Below the pieces are notes generated by a model. The model was not told the DNA's origin, did no database searches, and worked only from the letters and a program-made list of their open reading frames with translations. A program made the position numbers and the translations under genes. A stretch of DNA of 64,000 bases from Streptomyces sp. NBC_01198 (GTDB taxonomy: Bacteria > Actinomycetota > Actinomycetes > Streptomycetales > Streptomycetaceae), in contig NZ_CP108568.1 in NCBI RefSeq assembly GCF_036010485.1, positions 4,347,001 to 4,411,000 on the forward strand, read 5' to 3'. Numbering within the stretch: the first letter of the stretch is position 1; each line of letters begins with the position of its first letter. Shown piece after piece: positions 54,818 through 62,612 of the stretch.

Positions 54818-55543
54818 ATGCCGTTCCTGCGGGACGCGGTCGAGGCGATCAGTGCCAACTGGTCGGAGCTGTCAGGGCTGCTGGACGCGGCCGAGCGGGA
54901 CGAGGTCGTGGCGATCATGGCGGACGCCGACGCGGACCCCTGGGCCGCCGCCGACGAGCTGCGCGACCTGGTCAAGCCCCTGCTGCCGCCCGGCCACCCG
55001 GTGCGCGAGGCGCTGACCCCGTCGGGACTGCGCTTCCACGCCGGGGAGACACTGGAGGCCGACCACCCCGCGCTGCGGGAGTCGTTGCGCCACTTCCGCG
55101 GGCTCCTGGCGGCCGAGGGGTCCGCCGCGCCAGCCGTCGCCGGAGAGCCGGCGCCGGCCGGCGGCCCGGCGTACGCGCCGGAGCCCGCCGCCCCGCCCCG
55201 CTACGTACCCGACGCCGACGACACCTGGCTGCTCGCCGAACCCGCCAGGCCCGCCGCCGAGTTGGGACTCAGCCCCGAGCAGGCCGGGCGGCTGATCGTG
55301 CTGACCGACGCCCAAGGGGTGGAGCGCGCGCCCGCCTTCCAGCTCGACCCGCGCACCGGCACGCCGTATCCGGTCGTGGTCGAGATCAACCAGCTGCTGT
55401 CGGCCGACGAGGACCCGTGGGGCGCCGCCGACTGGTGGCTGGGCTCCAACGTGTGGCTCGACGCCCCGCCCGCGCGGCTGCTGGGCACCGGAGTGGACCA
55501 CGCACTGCTGTCCGCCGCGCGGGCCGAGATCCCGGAGTGGTGA
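54818..55543 (+). CDS. Putative antitoxin partner of the RES protein (MbcA/Xre-like C-terminus)
   Basis: A 241-residue protein. The N-terminal half is helical (FLRDAVEAISANWSELSGLL) and a Pro/Ala linker spans 105-135. The C-terminal part reads LSPEQAGRLIVLTDAQG, then DPWGAADWWLGSNVWLDAPPARLL and HALLSAARAEI. The last 60 residues have the W-L-P-A-LL-A pattern of the MbcA/ParS toxin-binding domain. It ends four bases before the RES gene, the usual antitoxin-toxin order. No N-terminal Xre DNA-binding motif is obvious, so this assignment is moderate. Confidence 0.6.
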   Translation: MPFLRDAVEAISANWSELSGLLDAAERDEVVAIMADADADPWAAADELRDLVKPLLPPGHPVREALTPSGLRFHAGETLEADHPALRESLRHFRGLLAAEGSAAPAVAGEPAPAGGPAYAPEPAAPPRYVPDADDTWLLAEPARPAAELGLSPEQAGRLIVLTDAQGVERAPAFQLDPRTGTPYPVVVEINQLLSADEDPWGAADWWLGSNVWLDAPPARLLGTGVDHALLSAARAEIPEW

Positions 55544-55547
55544 GTAC

Positions 55548-56234
55548 GTGCCCGACCAGATGATCCCCGCCCCGACGGTCCGGGCCGCGCCGCACCGCCA
55601 TGTGCTGCCCGCCGGAACGGAGTTGTGGCGGGTGCACAGCGTCCGCCGCGCCGCGACCGACTTCAAGGCCGTCCCGGCGGACCTGCACTGGGGCGGCGGG
55701 CGGTTCTGCGACATCAGGGACGAGCTGAGCACCGACCGGCGCCCGTATCTCTACGCCGGCCTGTCGCCGCTGACCGCCGTGTGCGAGACGCTGGCCCGCG
55801 ACCTGCGGACCCGCCAGGACGGCCGGCGGCGGATCACCCAGCCCCGGGTGCGGGACATGCTGCTGTCCAAGGTCGTCGCGGCCGTCGACCTGCCGCTGGT
55901 CGACCTGACGGACAACTCCCACCTGGCCGCGGTCCACCAGGACATCTGGCTGGTCCAGGCGCAGGCCCCGGAGTATCCGCGCACCCGCCGCTGGGGCTCG
56001 TGGATCCGCGGCCAGGCGTCCTGGGCGGTGGGCATCAGGTGGCCGTCCCGCCAGGACTCCGGCCTGGTCTCGGGCGAGGTCTGCGCCCTCTACGACCGCA
56101 CCGGCGGCCCGGGGCTGCTCAAGCCGTCCTCGGACGACCCGCTGGAGCTGAACTCCGCGGCGGGCCGCGACTACCTCAACGACCTGCTCGCGCCGCTGCG
56201 CATCCGCGTCGAGCACCCCCGCAGGCGCCCCTGA
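55548..56234 (+). CDS. RES domain protein (NAD-degrading toxin family)
   Basis: A 228-residue RES-domain protein. The conserved Arg is R28 in LWRVHS, the GGGRF strand follows, and the Tyr/Glu pair is in YLYAGLSPLTAVCETLARD (E80). A later Ser-rich segment (SGEVCALYD) fits the third conserved position. RES toxins such as MbcT and Res degrade NAD+ and stall growth unless neutralised. GTG 55548 lies four bases after the upstream stop. Together they form a toxin-antitoxin-like pair, divergent from the CHAT/AAA+ operon. Confidence 0.83.
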   Translation: MPDQMIPAPTVRAAPHRHVLPAGTELWRVHSVRRAATDFKAVPADLHWGGGRFCDIRDELSTDRRPYLYAGLSPLTAVCETLARDLRTRQDGRRRITQPRVRDMLLSKVVAAVDLPLVDLTDNSHLAAVHQDIWLVQAQAPEYPRTRRWGSWIRGQASWAVGIRWPSRQDSGLVSGEVCALYDRTGGPGLLKPSSDDPLELNSAAGRDYLNDLLAPLRIRVEHPRRRP

Positions 56235-56309
56235 CCGTCCGGCGGCCGCCCGCCGGACGGTCGCGACGCGTCGGCGGCCGCCGAAGGGTGCGGCGCGCAT
56301 GATGGACAT

Positions 56310-56993
56310 ATGTCACTCGCCGCCACCGCCGCACTGCTCGCCGACCGCACCCGTGCCGCCTTCTGCCTGGCGCTGCTCGACGGCCGGGCGTGGACCGCGG
56401 GCGAGCTGGCGCGGCACGCGGGGGTGGCGCCGTCCACCGCGAGCGAGCACCTGTCCCGGCTGGTCGCCGGCGGCCTGCTGGCCGAGGAGCGGCAGGGCAG
56501 GCACCGCTACGTACGCCTGGCCGACAACGCGGCGGCGCTGGTCGAGGACCTGTCCGCCTACGCGCTCGACGCCGGTGCCGCGCCGGCCCCGCACAGTCTG
56601 CGCGAGTCGGTGCGCAGGAGCGCCGAGGCGCGGGCCAGGACCTGCTACGACCACCTCGCCGGCCGCCTCGGGGTGGCCGTCGCCGACGCGGCCCTCGAAC
56701 GGCGGCTGGTCACCGACGACGCCGGGCTCGCCGTGACGGAGGCGGGCCGGGCCTGGCTGGCCGGGCTCGGCATCGACGTCGCCGCCCTGCGGGGCGGCCG
56801 CCCGGTGCTCCGCCGCTGCCTGGACTGGACCGAGCGCCGGCACCACCTGGCCGGCGCGGTCGGCGCGGCCCTGTGCGCGCGGGCCTTCGAGCTCGGTTGG
56901 GTGGAGCGGATCGGCTCGGGCCGGGCGCTGAAGGTCACCGCGGACGGCGAGCGGGCGTTCCGCGACCAGCTCGCCGTCGACCTACGCGCCTGA
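56310..56993 (+). CDS. ArsR family regulator
   Basis: A 227-residue regulator. The winged helix covers residues 1-75 (AALLADRTRAAFCLALL, GELARHAGVAPSTASEHLSRLVAGGLL). A longer helical C-terminal domain (130-227) contains WTERRHHLAGAVGAAL. This size corresponds to a larger ArsR-type subgroup. No CxC metal motif is present, so it probably does not sense arsenite-like metals. Target genes are unknown. Confidence 0.83.
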   Translation: MSLAATAALLADRTRAAFCLALLDGRAWTAGELARHAGVAPSTASEHLSRLVAGGLLAEERQGRHRYVRLADNAAALVEDLSAYALDAGAAPAPHSLRESVRRSAEARARTCYDHLAGRLGVAVADAALERRLVTDDAGLAVTEAGRAWLAGLGIDVAALRGGRPVLRRCLDWTERRHHLAGAVGAALCARAFELGWVERIGSGRALKVTADGERAFRDQLAVDLRA

Positions 56994-57028
56994 CGGCGAA
57001 CGGCGCGGCGGGCGGGCGGCGGGCGGCG

Positions 57029-57580
57029 TCAGTATCCGCCGCCGCCGGGGTTCTGCGAGGACGACTTGGTGATCTGCTTGCCGTTGGTGCCGAGCACGTA
57101 CCACTTGGCGCCGAAGTTGTTCAGGCCCTGCCCGTTGACGTTGCCCGGCTTCTTGTCGCCGGCGAAGTGGTAGAGCGGGTGGCCGTTGTACGTCACCTGC
57201 ATCGAGCCGTCCGAGCGCTTGGTGGTGGAGAGCTTCTTGCTCTGGGCGCCGCCGGACGCGGTCGGCTTCCCCTTCACGATCAGCGGCGGCCACGCGGTGG
57301 CGCAGGCACCGGTGCAGGTCGACTTCGTCGTCTTGTCGGCCTGGAAGAGGTAGAGCGTGAGGTTCTTGTCGTTCACGAGGATCTTGCCCAGCGGCACCGA
57401 CTTGGTGTTCACCGTCGCCGGAGCGGCCTTCGCCGCCTCCTCCATCGCGTAGGAGGTGGAGGGGGACGCCGTCTTCCCGGCGGACGAGCTGGGGCTGCCG
57501 CTGCCGGAGCAGGCGGTCACCGCGGCGGTGGCGAGCGCCGTACTCGCGACGGCGGCGGCGATGCGGACATGGGGCCTCAC
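57029..57580 (-). CDS. Secreted lipoprotein (COG4315, Lipoprotein_15 repeats)
   Basis: A 183-residue lipoprotein. The signal peptide ends in AVTAC (Cys 24), then a Ser-rich linker. Two repeats of the secreted-repeat family follow: LVNDKNLTLYLFQADKTTKS with CTGACATAWPPL, and VTYNGHPLYHFAGDKKPGNVNGQG. These repeats (LYxFxxDxxxxS.CxGxC...WPP) are common in actinobacteria. Function unknown, possibly haem or redox related. ATG 57580 is the start. Converges on the ArsR gene. Confidence 0.88.
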   Translation of the reverse strand: MRPHVRIAAAVASTALATAAVTACSGSGSPSSSAGKTASPSTSYAMEEAAKAAPATVNTKSVPLGKILVNDKNLTLYLFQADKTTKSTCTGACATAWPPLIVKGKPTASGGAQSKKLSTTKRSDGSMQVTYNGHPLYHFAGDKKPGNVNGQGLNNFGAKWYVLGTNGKQITKSSSQNPGGGGY

Positions 57581-57711
57581 GGCGACTCCTCGGCTCTACG
57601 GGTGGGGCCGCCCGGGGCGGGCGGACGGCGGCCCGCCTGGCAGGGGCCGCACGTCCACTACACGACGGCGCCCGCCGTCCGGCCACACGGGAGCGCCGTC
57701 CGGGGCATGGG

Positions 57712-58296
57712 TCACCGGCGCGGCCTGGCGCGTACGTGCATGCGCTCGCCCTGCCGGCCGAAGAGGCTGAGCACCTCGGCCGGTTGGCCGCCGGCGCCGC
57801 TGAACCAGTGCGGCAGCCGGGTGTCGAACTCGGCTGCCTCCCCCGGCTCCAGCGTCAGGTCGTGGTCGGCCAGCACCAGCCGCAGCCGGCCGTGCAGCAC
57901 GTACAGCCACTCGTAGCCCTCGTGCGTGCGCAGGTCGGGTTCGCTGCCGCGGGCCGGGACGATCATCTTGTACGCCTGCAGCGGGCCGGGCCCACGGGAC
58001 AGCGGTACGACCGTGCCCCCGTTCGGCAGGCTGCGCGGCGCCAGCCGTACCCGCGGGTCCCCGACCTCGGGCGCGCCGACCAGGTCGTCCAGCGGTACGC
58101 GGTAGGCGGCCGCGAGCGGCAGCAGCAGCTCCAGGCTGGGGCGGCGGTGGCCGGACTCCAGCCGGGACAGCGTGCTCTTGGAGATGCCGGTGGTCTCGGA
58201 GAGCGCGGCCAGCGTGAGCCTGCGCTCGGCCCGCAGGCGCCTGAGCCGGGGGCCGACCCCGTCGAGCACCGCTTGGTGGGGCGCCGAAGTGTCCAT
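57712..58296 (-). CDS. Xre-family regulator with cupin domain
   Basis: A 194-residue regulator. The Xre helix-turn-helix covers 15-70 (LRRLRAERRLTLAALSETTGISKSTLSRLESG). The cupin covers 105-185 (THEGYEWLYVLHGRLRLVLADHDLTLEPGEAAEF and LPHWFSG). This architecture binds small ligands through the cupin. ATG 58296 is preferred; the 63-residue upstream extension is antisense to the divergent methyltransferase. The two genes share the 78-base intergenic region, so it probably controls the methyltransferase. Confidence 0.88.
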   Translation of the reverse strand: MDTSAPHQAVLDGVGPRLRRLRAERRLTLAALSETTGISKSTLSRLESGHRRPSLELLLPLAAAYRVPLDDLVGAPEVGDPRVRLAPRSLPNGGTVVPLSRGPGPLQAYKMIVPARGSEPDLRTHEGYEWLYVLHGRLRLVLADHDLTLEPGEAAEFDTRLPHWFSGAGGQPAEVLSLFGRQGERMHVRARPRR

Positions 58297-58374
58297 AGGC
58301 GCATTCCACAGCGCCGTCCCGGAAACAGCAACGGGAGTTGCCACCCTCTCGCGGGCCGGTCCACCCTGCCCGGT

Positions 58375-59349
58375 ATGAGCGCTGACGCATCCACCCGAGG
58401 GCCCGCACAAGGGCAGCAGCACCACGGCAACGGAGACCACGGCCACGGAGGCCCGGGCCACGGAGACCACGGTCACGCCGGCCACGGCCAGCGGACCGAC
58501 ATCGACTGGGAGGCGATGGCCGACACCCTGGAGAACGCCGGTGAGCTGCGGCTGCCGCTGCTGCGCACGACGGCGGCCCGGCTACGGGAACTGCTCGGGC
58601 CGCGGCACGACGTCCGCCGCGTCCTCGACGTCGGCAGCGGCCCCGGCGTGATGACCTGCGTCCTGGCCGAGGAGTTCGGCGACGCCGAGGCGGTCGCCGT
58701 CGACGGCACCCAGGCGCTGCTCGACCGCACCCTGGCCCGCGCGGAACGGCTCGGCCTCGGGAGCAGGGTCGGCACCAAACTCGCCGAGCTGCCCGACGGC
58801 CTGGACGACGGCCTCGGCCGCGCCGACCTGGTGTGGAGCAGCATGGCCGTGCACCACCTCGGCGACCAGCAGGGCGCACTCGACGCGCTGGCCGGGACGC
58901 TGCGGCCCGGCGGCCTGCTCGCCGTGGCCGAGGGCGGCCTGCCGATGCGCTTCCTGCCGCGCGACATCGGCGTCGGCCGGCCCGGGCTGCAGGCCAGGCT
59001 GGACGCGGTGCAGGAGGAGTGGTTCGCGATCATGCGGGCGGAACTGCCCGGCTACACGCCTGCGGTCGACGACTGGCCGGCGATGCTCACCCGGGCCGGA
59101 CTGGCCGAGGTCACGACCTTCACCACCGTCCTGGACATCCCCGGCCCGCTGCCCGCCCCGGCGCGCGCCCACCTGCACGCCTACCTGAGCCGGGTCCGCG
59201 AGACCGTCGCGGGATCGCTCCCCGAGGACGACCTCAGCACCCTGGACACCCTGCTGTCCCCGACCGCTCCTGAGGGCATCGCGCACCGCGCCGACGCCTT
59301 CCTGCTGGCGCCGACCACGGTCTTCGCGGGCACCCGCGCCTCGGTGTGA
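58375..59349 (+). CDS. Class I SAM methyltransferase with His-rich N-terminal tail
   Basis: A 324-residue methyltransferase. Residues 15-39 hold eight His (16, 17, 22, 24, 29, 32, 34, 37) in a Gly/Asp context, a likely metal-binding tail. The catalytic part has motif I VLDVGSGPGVMTCVLAEEFG, AVAVDGTQALLDR after strand 2, and LAGTLRPGGLLAVAEGG. Substrate unknown; it may be small-molecule or metal-related. ATG 58375 follows a weak site. Divergent from the Xre-cupin regulator. Confidence 0.85.
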   Translation: MSADASTRGPAQGQQHHGNGDHGHGGPGHGDHGHAGHGQRTDIDWEAMADTLENAGELRLPLLRTTAARLRELLGPRHDVRRVLDVGSGPGVMTCVLAEEFGDAEAVAVDGTQALLDRTLARAERLGLGSRVGTKLAELPDGLDDGLGRADLVWSSMAVHHLGDQQGALDALAGTLRPGGLLAVAEGGLPMRFLPRDIGVGRPGLQARLDAVQEEWFAIMRAELPGYTPAVDDWPAMLTRAGLAEVTTFTTVLDIPGPLPAPARAHLHAYLSRVRETVAGSLPEDDLSTLDTLLSPTAPEGIAHRADAFLLAPTTVFAGTRASV

Positions 59350-59360
59350 GGCCGCGCCGC

Positions 59361-59420
59361 CGCGGACGAGGCCGGCGACCCGGCGGGCGTTACGGCGCCG
59401 GGTCGCCGGCCTCGTCCGCG
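59361..59420. terminator. 25-bp perfect inverted repeat
   Basis: CGCGGACGAGGCCGGCGACC plus CGGCG at 59361-59385 pairs exactly with 59396-59420 over a 10-base loop. It lies after the methyltransferase stop and contains the last codons and stop of the convergent Xre gene. Confidence 0.75.
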
Positions 59421-59875
59421 GCGGGACGGGCGACGTAGGAGGTGATGCGGCCGGCGAGCGTGTCGTACTCGGCGGCCGTCAGGCCGAGGCGCGCCTGGCG
59501 CAGGACGGCCTGAACCAGGGGCCACCGCTCCTCCACCCGGCTGCGGCCGGACGCGGAACCGGGGTCCGTGCCGCGGCCGAGTGGTGCGGCCGTGGCGTCG
59601 GCCTCGCGCAGCACGGCGGCGGCGCCCTCGCGCCCGGCCCCCGCCAGCTGCTCTGCCGTGACGCCGACCGCGCGGGCCATCCGGGCCAGCGTGTCGTCGG
59701 GGCTGCGGACCGGCACCTTGGCGCGGCTGACCAGCTGGTAGCCGGAGACCAGCTGGCGCCACCGGGTCTCGCTGATCCCCGCCCGCCGGGCGGCCTCCCG
59801 CTGGGAGAGCCGCGAGCCGACCAGCGCTTGCTTGATCAGCTGTCCCTCGGGTGGCGCGTCCGGGCCCTCAGTCAT
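59390..59875 (-). CDS. Xre-like helix-turn-helix regulator
   Basis: A 161-residue protein. The N-terminal helix-turn-helix lies at about 15-75 (GSRLSQREAARRAGISETRWRQLVSGYQ, SPDDTLARMARAVGV). The C-terminal half is helical and unassigned. ATG 59875 is chosen; the longer frame has no ribosome site. Its last residues are encoded by one arm of a 25-bp inverted repeat. Divergent from a second Xre protein over a TACGC-rich region, so autoregulation or cross-regulation is likely. Confidence 0.78.
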   Translation of the reverse strand: MTEGPDAPPEGQLIKQALVGSRLSQREAARRAGISETRWRQLVSGYQLVSRAKVPVRSPDDTLARMARAVGVTAEQLAGAGREGAAAVLREADATAAPLGRGTDPGSASGRSRVEERWPLVQAVLRQARLGLTAAEYDTLAGRITSYVARPAADEAGDPAP

Positions 59876-59895
59876 GCGACCGAGCTTCGCACAAC

Positions 59896-60032
59896 TACGC
59901 ATTCTGCGTCCACCTGCTTCGGATTTTTCGCCCCGCCTGCCCAAGGCCTACCTGTGCGTATCCGTGTCAGTACGCAGGTAAAGCCGCGTAGCTTGCGCGT
60001 ACTACTTGTCGCACGCGCTACTACGCGCTACG
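59896..60032. promoter_or_regulatory. Cluster of TACGC/GCGTA half sites between divergent Xre genes
   Basis: Half sites occur at 59896-59900, 59956-59960, 59971-59975, 59986-59990, 59997-60001 and 60022-60026. ACGCATTCTGCGT at 59897-59909 is a perfect palindrome. A likely operator region for one or both Xre proteins. Confidence 0.5.
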
Positions 60033-60040
60033 TTCTCCTC

Positions 60041-60310
60041 ATGGCACCACGCACCCGCACCAGGCCGAGCCGGCTCCACCAGGAGCCGGAGGCGGTCACG
60101 TGGGCGCGGGAGAAGGCGGGCCTCACCAAGCGCGCCCTCGCCGACCAGGTCGGCATCTCGGAGCAGCTGATGGGGGAGATCGAGTCCGGCTGGCGCAGCG
60201 CGACCCCCGCCAACCTCATCAAGATCGCGGCCGCGCTGAACTGCCCGATCGTCGTCCTGGAGCGCAAGCGGCACGCCACGACGGCCCCGGCGGCCACCAC
60301 CGCCGACTGA
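60041..60310 (+). CDS. Small Xre-family DNA-binding protein
   Basis: An 89-residue protein consisting of one Xre helix-turn-helix (about 18-70: WAREKAGLTKRALADQVGISEQLMGEIESG, then AANLIKIAAALN-like helices) and a short tail. ATG 60041 is preceded by CTCCTC, with no Shine-Dalgarno sequence, so leaderless translation is possible. Divergent from the other Xre gene. Confidence 0.82.
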   Translation: MAPRTRTRPSRLHQEPEAVTWAREKAGLTKRALADQVGISEQLMGEIESGWRSATPANLIKIAAALNCPIVVLERKRHATTAPAATTAD

Positions 60311-60514
60311 CCGCCCGCCGACGCCGAGCCGGCGGCGCCCCGCGCCGAGCCGCGGATAACCGGGTGAAGAAGAACGCCGAGCGCGCTGAACAACTCCGCC
60401 CGGCGGTACGTACCACTCCCCGGCAGACGTCCTCCGCACGACCGGCCGCCGGGGTGGGGCCGCTCCGCGGTCGCCACCTGCCGACGTCCGTCCCCCACGT
60501 CAAGGAGTGTCGTC

Positions 60515-60979
60515 TTGGACACCGACAAGCGGCTCGATGCTGCACGCCCCTACGTCTTAGCCCTGTTCCGCATGGTCGTGAGCCTGCTCTTCGCCTGCCA
60601 CGGAGCGGCCACCGTGCTGGGCGCCTTCGGCGGCCCCGACGGCGGCCGGCCGGCGCTGGGCGCCTGGCCCGGATGGTGGGCCGGGTTGATCCAACTGGCC
60701 AGCGGAATCCTCGTCTTCGTCGGCATCGGCGACACCGGCACCCGCCTCGCGGCACTGGCCGGCTCCGGCTCGATGGCCTACGCCTACTTCACGGTGCATC
60801 AGAAGCACGCCCTGTGGCCGATCCAGAACGGCGGTGAGCCGGCGGCCATGTTCTGCTGGAGTCTGCTGCTGATCACGGTGATGGGACCGGGGGCGTGGTC
60901 CCTGGTCCGGGTGTCCAGGAGGTTCCAGCCGGCCGGCGCCGTCCCCGTCCCCGCCGAGCGCGAGCCCGAACTGACCTGA
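60515..60979 (+). CDS. DoxX family membrane protein
   Basis: A 154-residue membrane protein with four hydrophobic segments (about 13-38, 55-75, 80-100, 112-132). LFRMVVSLLFACHGAATVLG and GLIQLASGILVFVGIGDTGTRLAAL are typical of the DoxX group. Some members associate with superoxide-linked redox complexes. The start is TTG 60515, supported by AAGGAG seven bases before. A 35-bp near-perfect palindromic terminator follows. Confidence 0.83.
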   Translation: MDTDKRLDAARPYVLALFRMVVSLLFACHGAATVLGAFGGPDGGRPALGAWPGWWAGLIQLASGILVFVGIGDTGTRLAALAGSGSMAYAYFTVHQKHALWPIQNGGEPAAMFCWSLLLITVMGPGAWSLVRVSRRFQPAGAVPVPAEREPELT

Positions 60980-61013
60980 CCCGACGGCACCCAGCGGGTC
61001 CGTCACCCGCCCC

Positions 61014-61048
61014 GTGACACCTCCGCCCGGCCCGGGCGGAGGTGTCAC
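61014..61048. terminator. 35-bp hairpin after the DoxX gene
   Basis: GTGACACCTCCGCCC at 61014-61028 pairs fully with 61034-61048. A strong stem with a short G/C loop. Confidence 0.8.
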
Positions 61049-61065
61049 GGCCGCCTCGGGGGCGC

Positions 61066-61358
61066 TCAGCCCCCGTGGGTGCCGCCGCTGCGGTAGTCGG
61101 TGTACGTGTACGGGTTGTCCAGGATCTTCGTCGCCGGCACGTCCGGGTTCATGCCGCGCTGCCACGCCTCCTCGCCCAGCTCCGCGCGCAGGTGCTCCAC
61201 GGTGGACTCGACCGTACGGCGCACCGCGGCCAGGTCGGTGTCCAGCAGCCGGCCTTCGTGCTTCACGATGCGGCCGTTGACCAGGACGGTGTGGACGTCG
61301 GCGCGCTGGGCCTGGAAGGCGACGTGGCCGTGCGGGTTGAGCAGCGGGAAGGAGACCG
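61066..61358 (-). pseudogene. C-terminal remnant of an amidohydrolase (cytosine/8-oxoguanine deaminase type)
   Basis: About 97 residues in one frame: FPLLNPHGHVAFQAQRADVH, TVLVNGRIVKHEGRLLDTDL, then a helical tail ending YTYTDYRSGGTHGG. This is the end of the metal-dependent amidohydrolase family (NG-x-V-x-x-x-G after the last strand). The catalytic barrel is missing; homology stops at about 61358 where an unrelated fragment begins on the other strand. Confidence 0.7.
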
Positions 61359-61361
61359 GCG

Positions 61362-61511
61362 AGTGGCGAGCTGGGCGCCCACCCCTTCCTCACGCTCACC
61401 CTCTTCATCGCGATGTTCGAGCGCGACCACGCCGAACCGCTCGCCTTCCAGCGCCAGTACGCCGAGCGGCTGGCCCATATGACGCTGCCCTACCCGGACA
61501 TCAGCACCTGA
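61362..61511 (+). pseudogene. C-terminal gene fragment, unidentified
   Basis: The frame reads SGELGAHPFLTLTLFIAMFE, then RDHAEPLAFQRQYAERLAHM and TLPYPDIST, ending TGA 61509-61511. It has no upstream coding part. It directly abuts the amidohydrolase remnant. Family not recognised. Confidence 0.45.
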
Positions 61512-61535
61512 GGGACGTCCGCGCCCCGGGGGTGG

Positions 61536-62507
61536 TCAGTCCCCCACCGCCGTGCAGCGGTGGAGGACGCCGTCCTGCTCGTACTCCACGCCCCGCTCGT
61601 CGAGGTCGACCTCGACGCCGGCCGGCTCCAGCGCGTCCCTGAGCCGCCGGGCGGCGGCGTCGCCGACGAAGTTGTGGTGCAGGTCGAGCCACGACAGGTG
61701 GGTCAGCGGCTGCCCGGCCAGCAGCGCCGCCACGCCCTCGTCGCCGAGCACCCCGAGCGACAGGTCGAGCGAGGACAGCCGGGCGACGACCGGCGCGCCG
61801 GCCAGCGCGGCGGCTATCTCGTCCTGGAGGGCGCTGTTGCGCAGGCCCAGGTGCCGCAGCGCGGGCAGCCGCTCGCCGGCCAGCAGCGGCGCCAGGTCGG
61901 CCACGGTGGCGTTGCCGCCGCACTCCGGCACGCCGAGCCACAGCTCCAGGTACTCCAGCGCGGGCAGCTCGCTCGCGGCGACCCCGCGCACCACCCCCGC
62001 GGGCAGCCCGCCCGCCTCCACGGCCAGCGTCCGCAGGTGCTCGTGCCGCAGCGGGCCGAACACCAGGTCCGTACCGCCCCGCACCCCCAGCTCCCGCAGC
62101 TCCGGATACGCGGCGAGCACCGGCGTCATGTCGCTCTGCGCGATCCAGGCGATCTCCGCGTCCTCCATCTCCAGGTCCCCGACGAAGACCGCCCGCAGCC
62201 CGGTCAGCCGCTCCCGCGCCTCCACCAGCAGCCGTACCGCCTCGGCCGAACTCTCCCCGGCGTCCTCGTCGAGCACGTCCCCCCACGGCCCGACGACCAG
62301 CGCCCGCACCCCGCCCGGGTCGACCCCCGCCAGGAAGCGCCCCCACACCTCCTCGTACGACTCCTCCCCGCCGTCCCCGTACGGATCGACCCCGACCCGC
62401 CAGGCCACCTCCCCGGCCTCCGGCAGCTTCGCGGCATCCTCCCCGGCAGCGGGAAAGTCGAATACGGGCAGGCCGTGCAGTTCCAGCAAGCGCTCTACGG
62501 CGGACAT
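61536..62507 (-). CDS. STM4015-like leucine-rich-repeat protein
   Basis: A 323-residue protein. The N-terminal 150 residues have the STM4015 pattern (WRVGVDPYGDGGEESYEEVWGRFL, ALVVGPWG, AVFVGDLEMEDAEIAWI). The C-terminal half has leucine-rich repeats (LRELGVRGG, LEYLELWLGVPE, LRHLGLRNSAL, LSSLDLSLGVLG, LSWLDLHHNFVGD). Function unknown; the other STM401x genes of the Salmonella-type cluster are absent here. GGGGAG precedes ATG 62507. Confidence 0.82.
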   Translation of the reverse strand: MSAVERLLELHGLPVFDFPAAGEDAAKLPEAGEVAWRVGVDPYGDGGEESYEEVWGRFLAGVDPGGVRALVVGPWGDVLDEDAGESSAEAVRLLVEARERLTGLRAVFVGDLEMEDAEIAWIAQSDMTPVLAAYPELRELGVRGGTDLVFGPLRHEHLRTLAVEAGGLPAGVVRGVAASELPALEYLELWLGVPECGGNATVADLAPLLAGERLPALRHLGLRNSALQDEIAAALAGAPVVARLSSLDLSLGVLGDEGVAALLAGQPLTHLSWLDLHHNFVGDAAARRLRDALEPAGVEVDLDERGVEYEQDGVLHRCTAVGD

Positions 62508-62612
62508 GTGGTACTCCCCTGACGCGGACGGCTCAACACAAGGATTTCTACCAACGCCCCGCGCCGCCTCTGCAATGAGGCCCGCCGTTCGGCGACGACC
62601 CACCTGAGCGCC

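Noticed and set aside
60515..60979. Treating the DoxX start as an internal Met instead of TTG
   Set aside because: AAGGAG lies at ideal distance from TTG 60515, and later Met starts would remove the first membrane helix.
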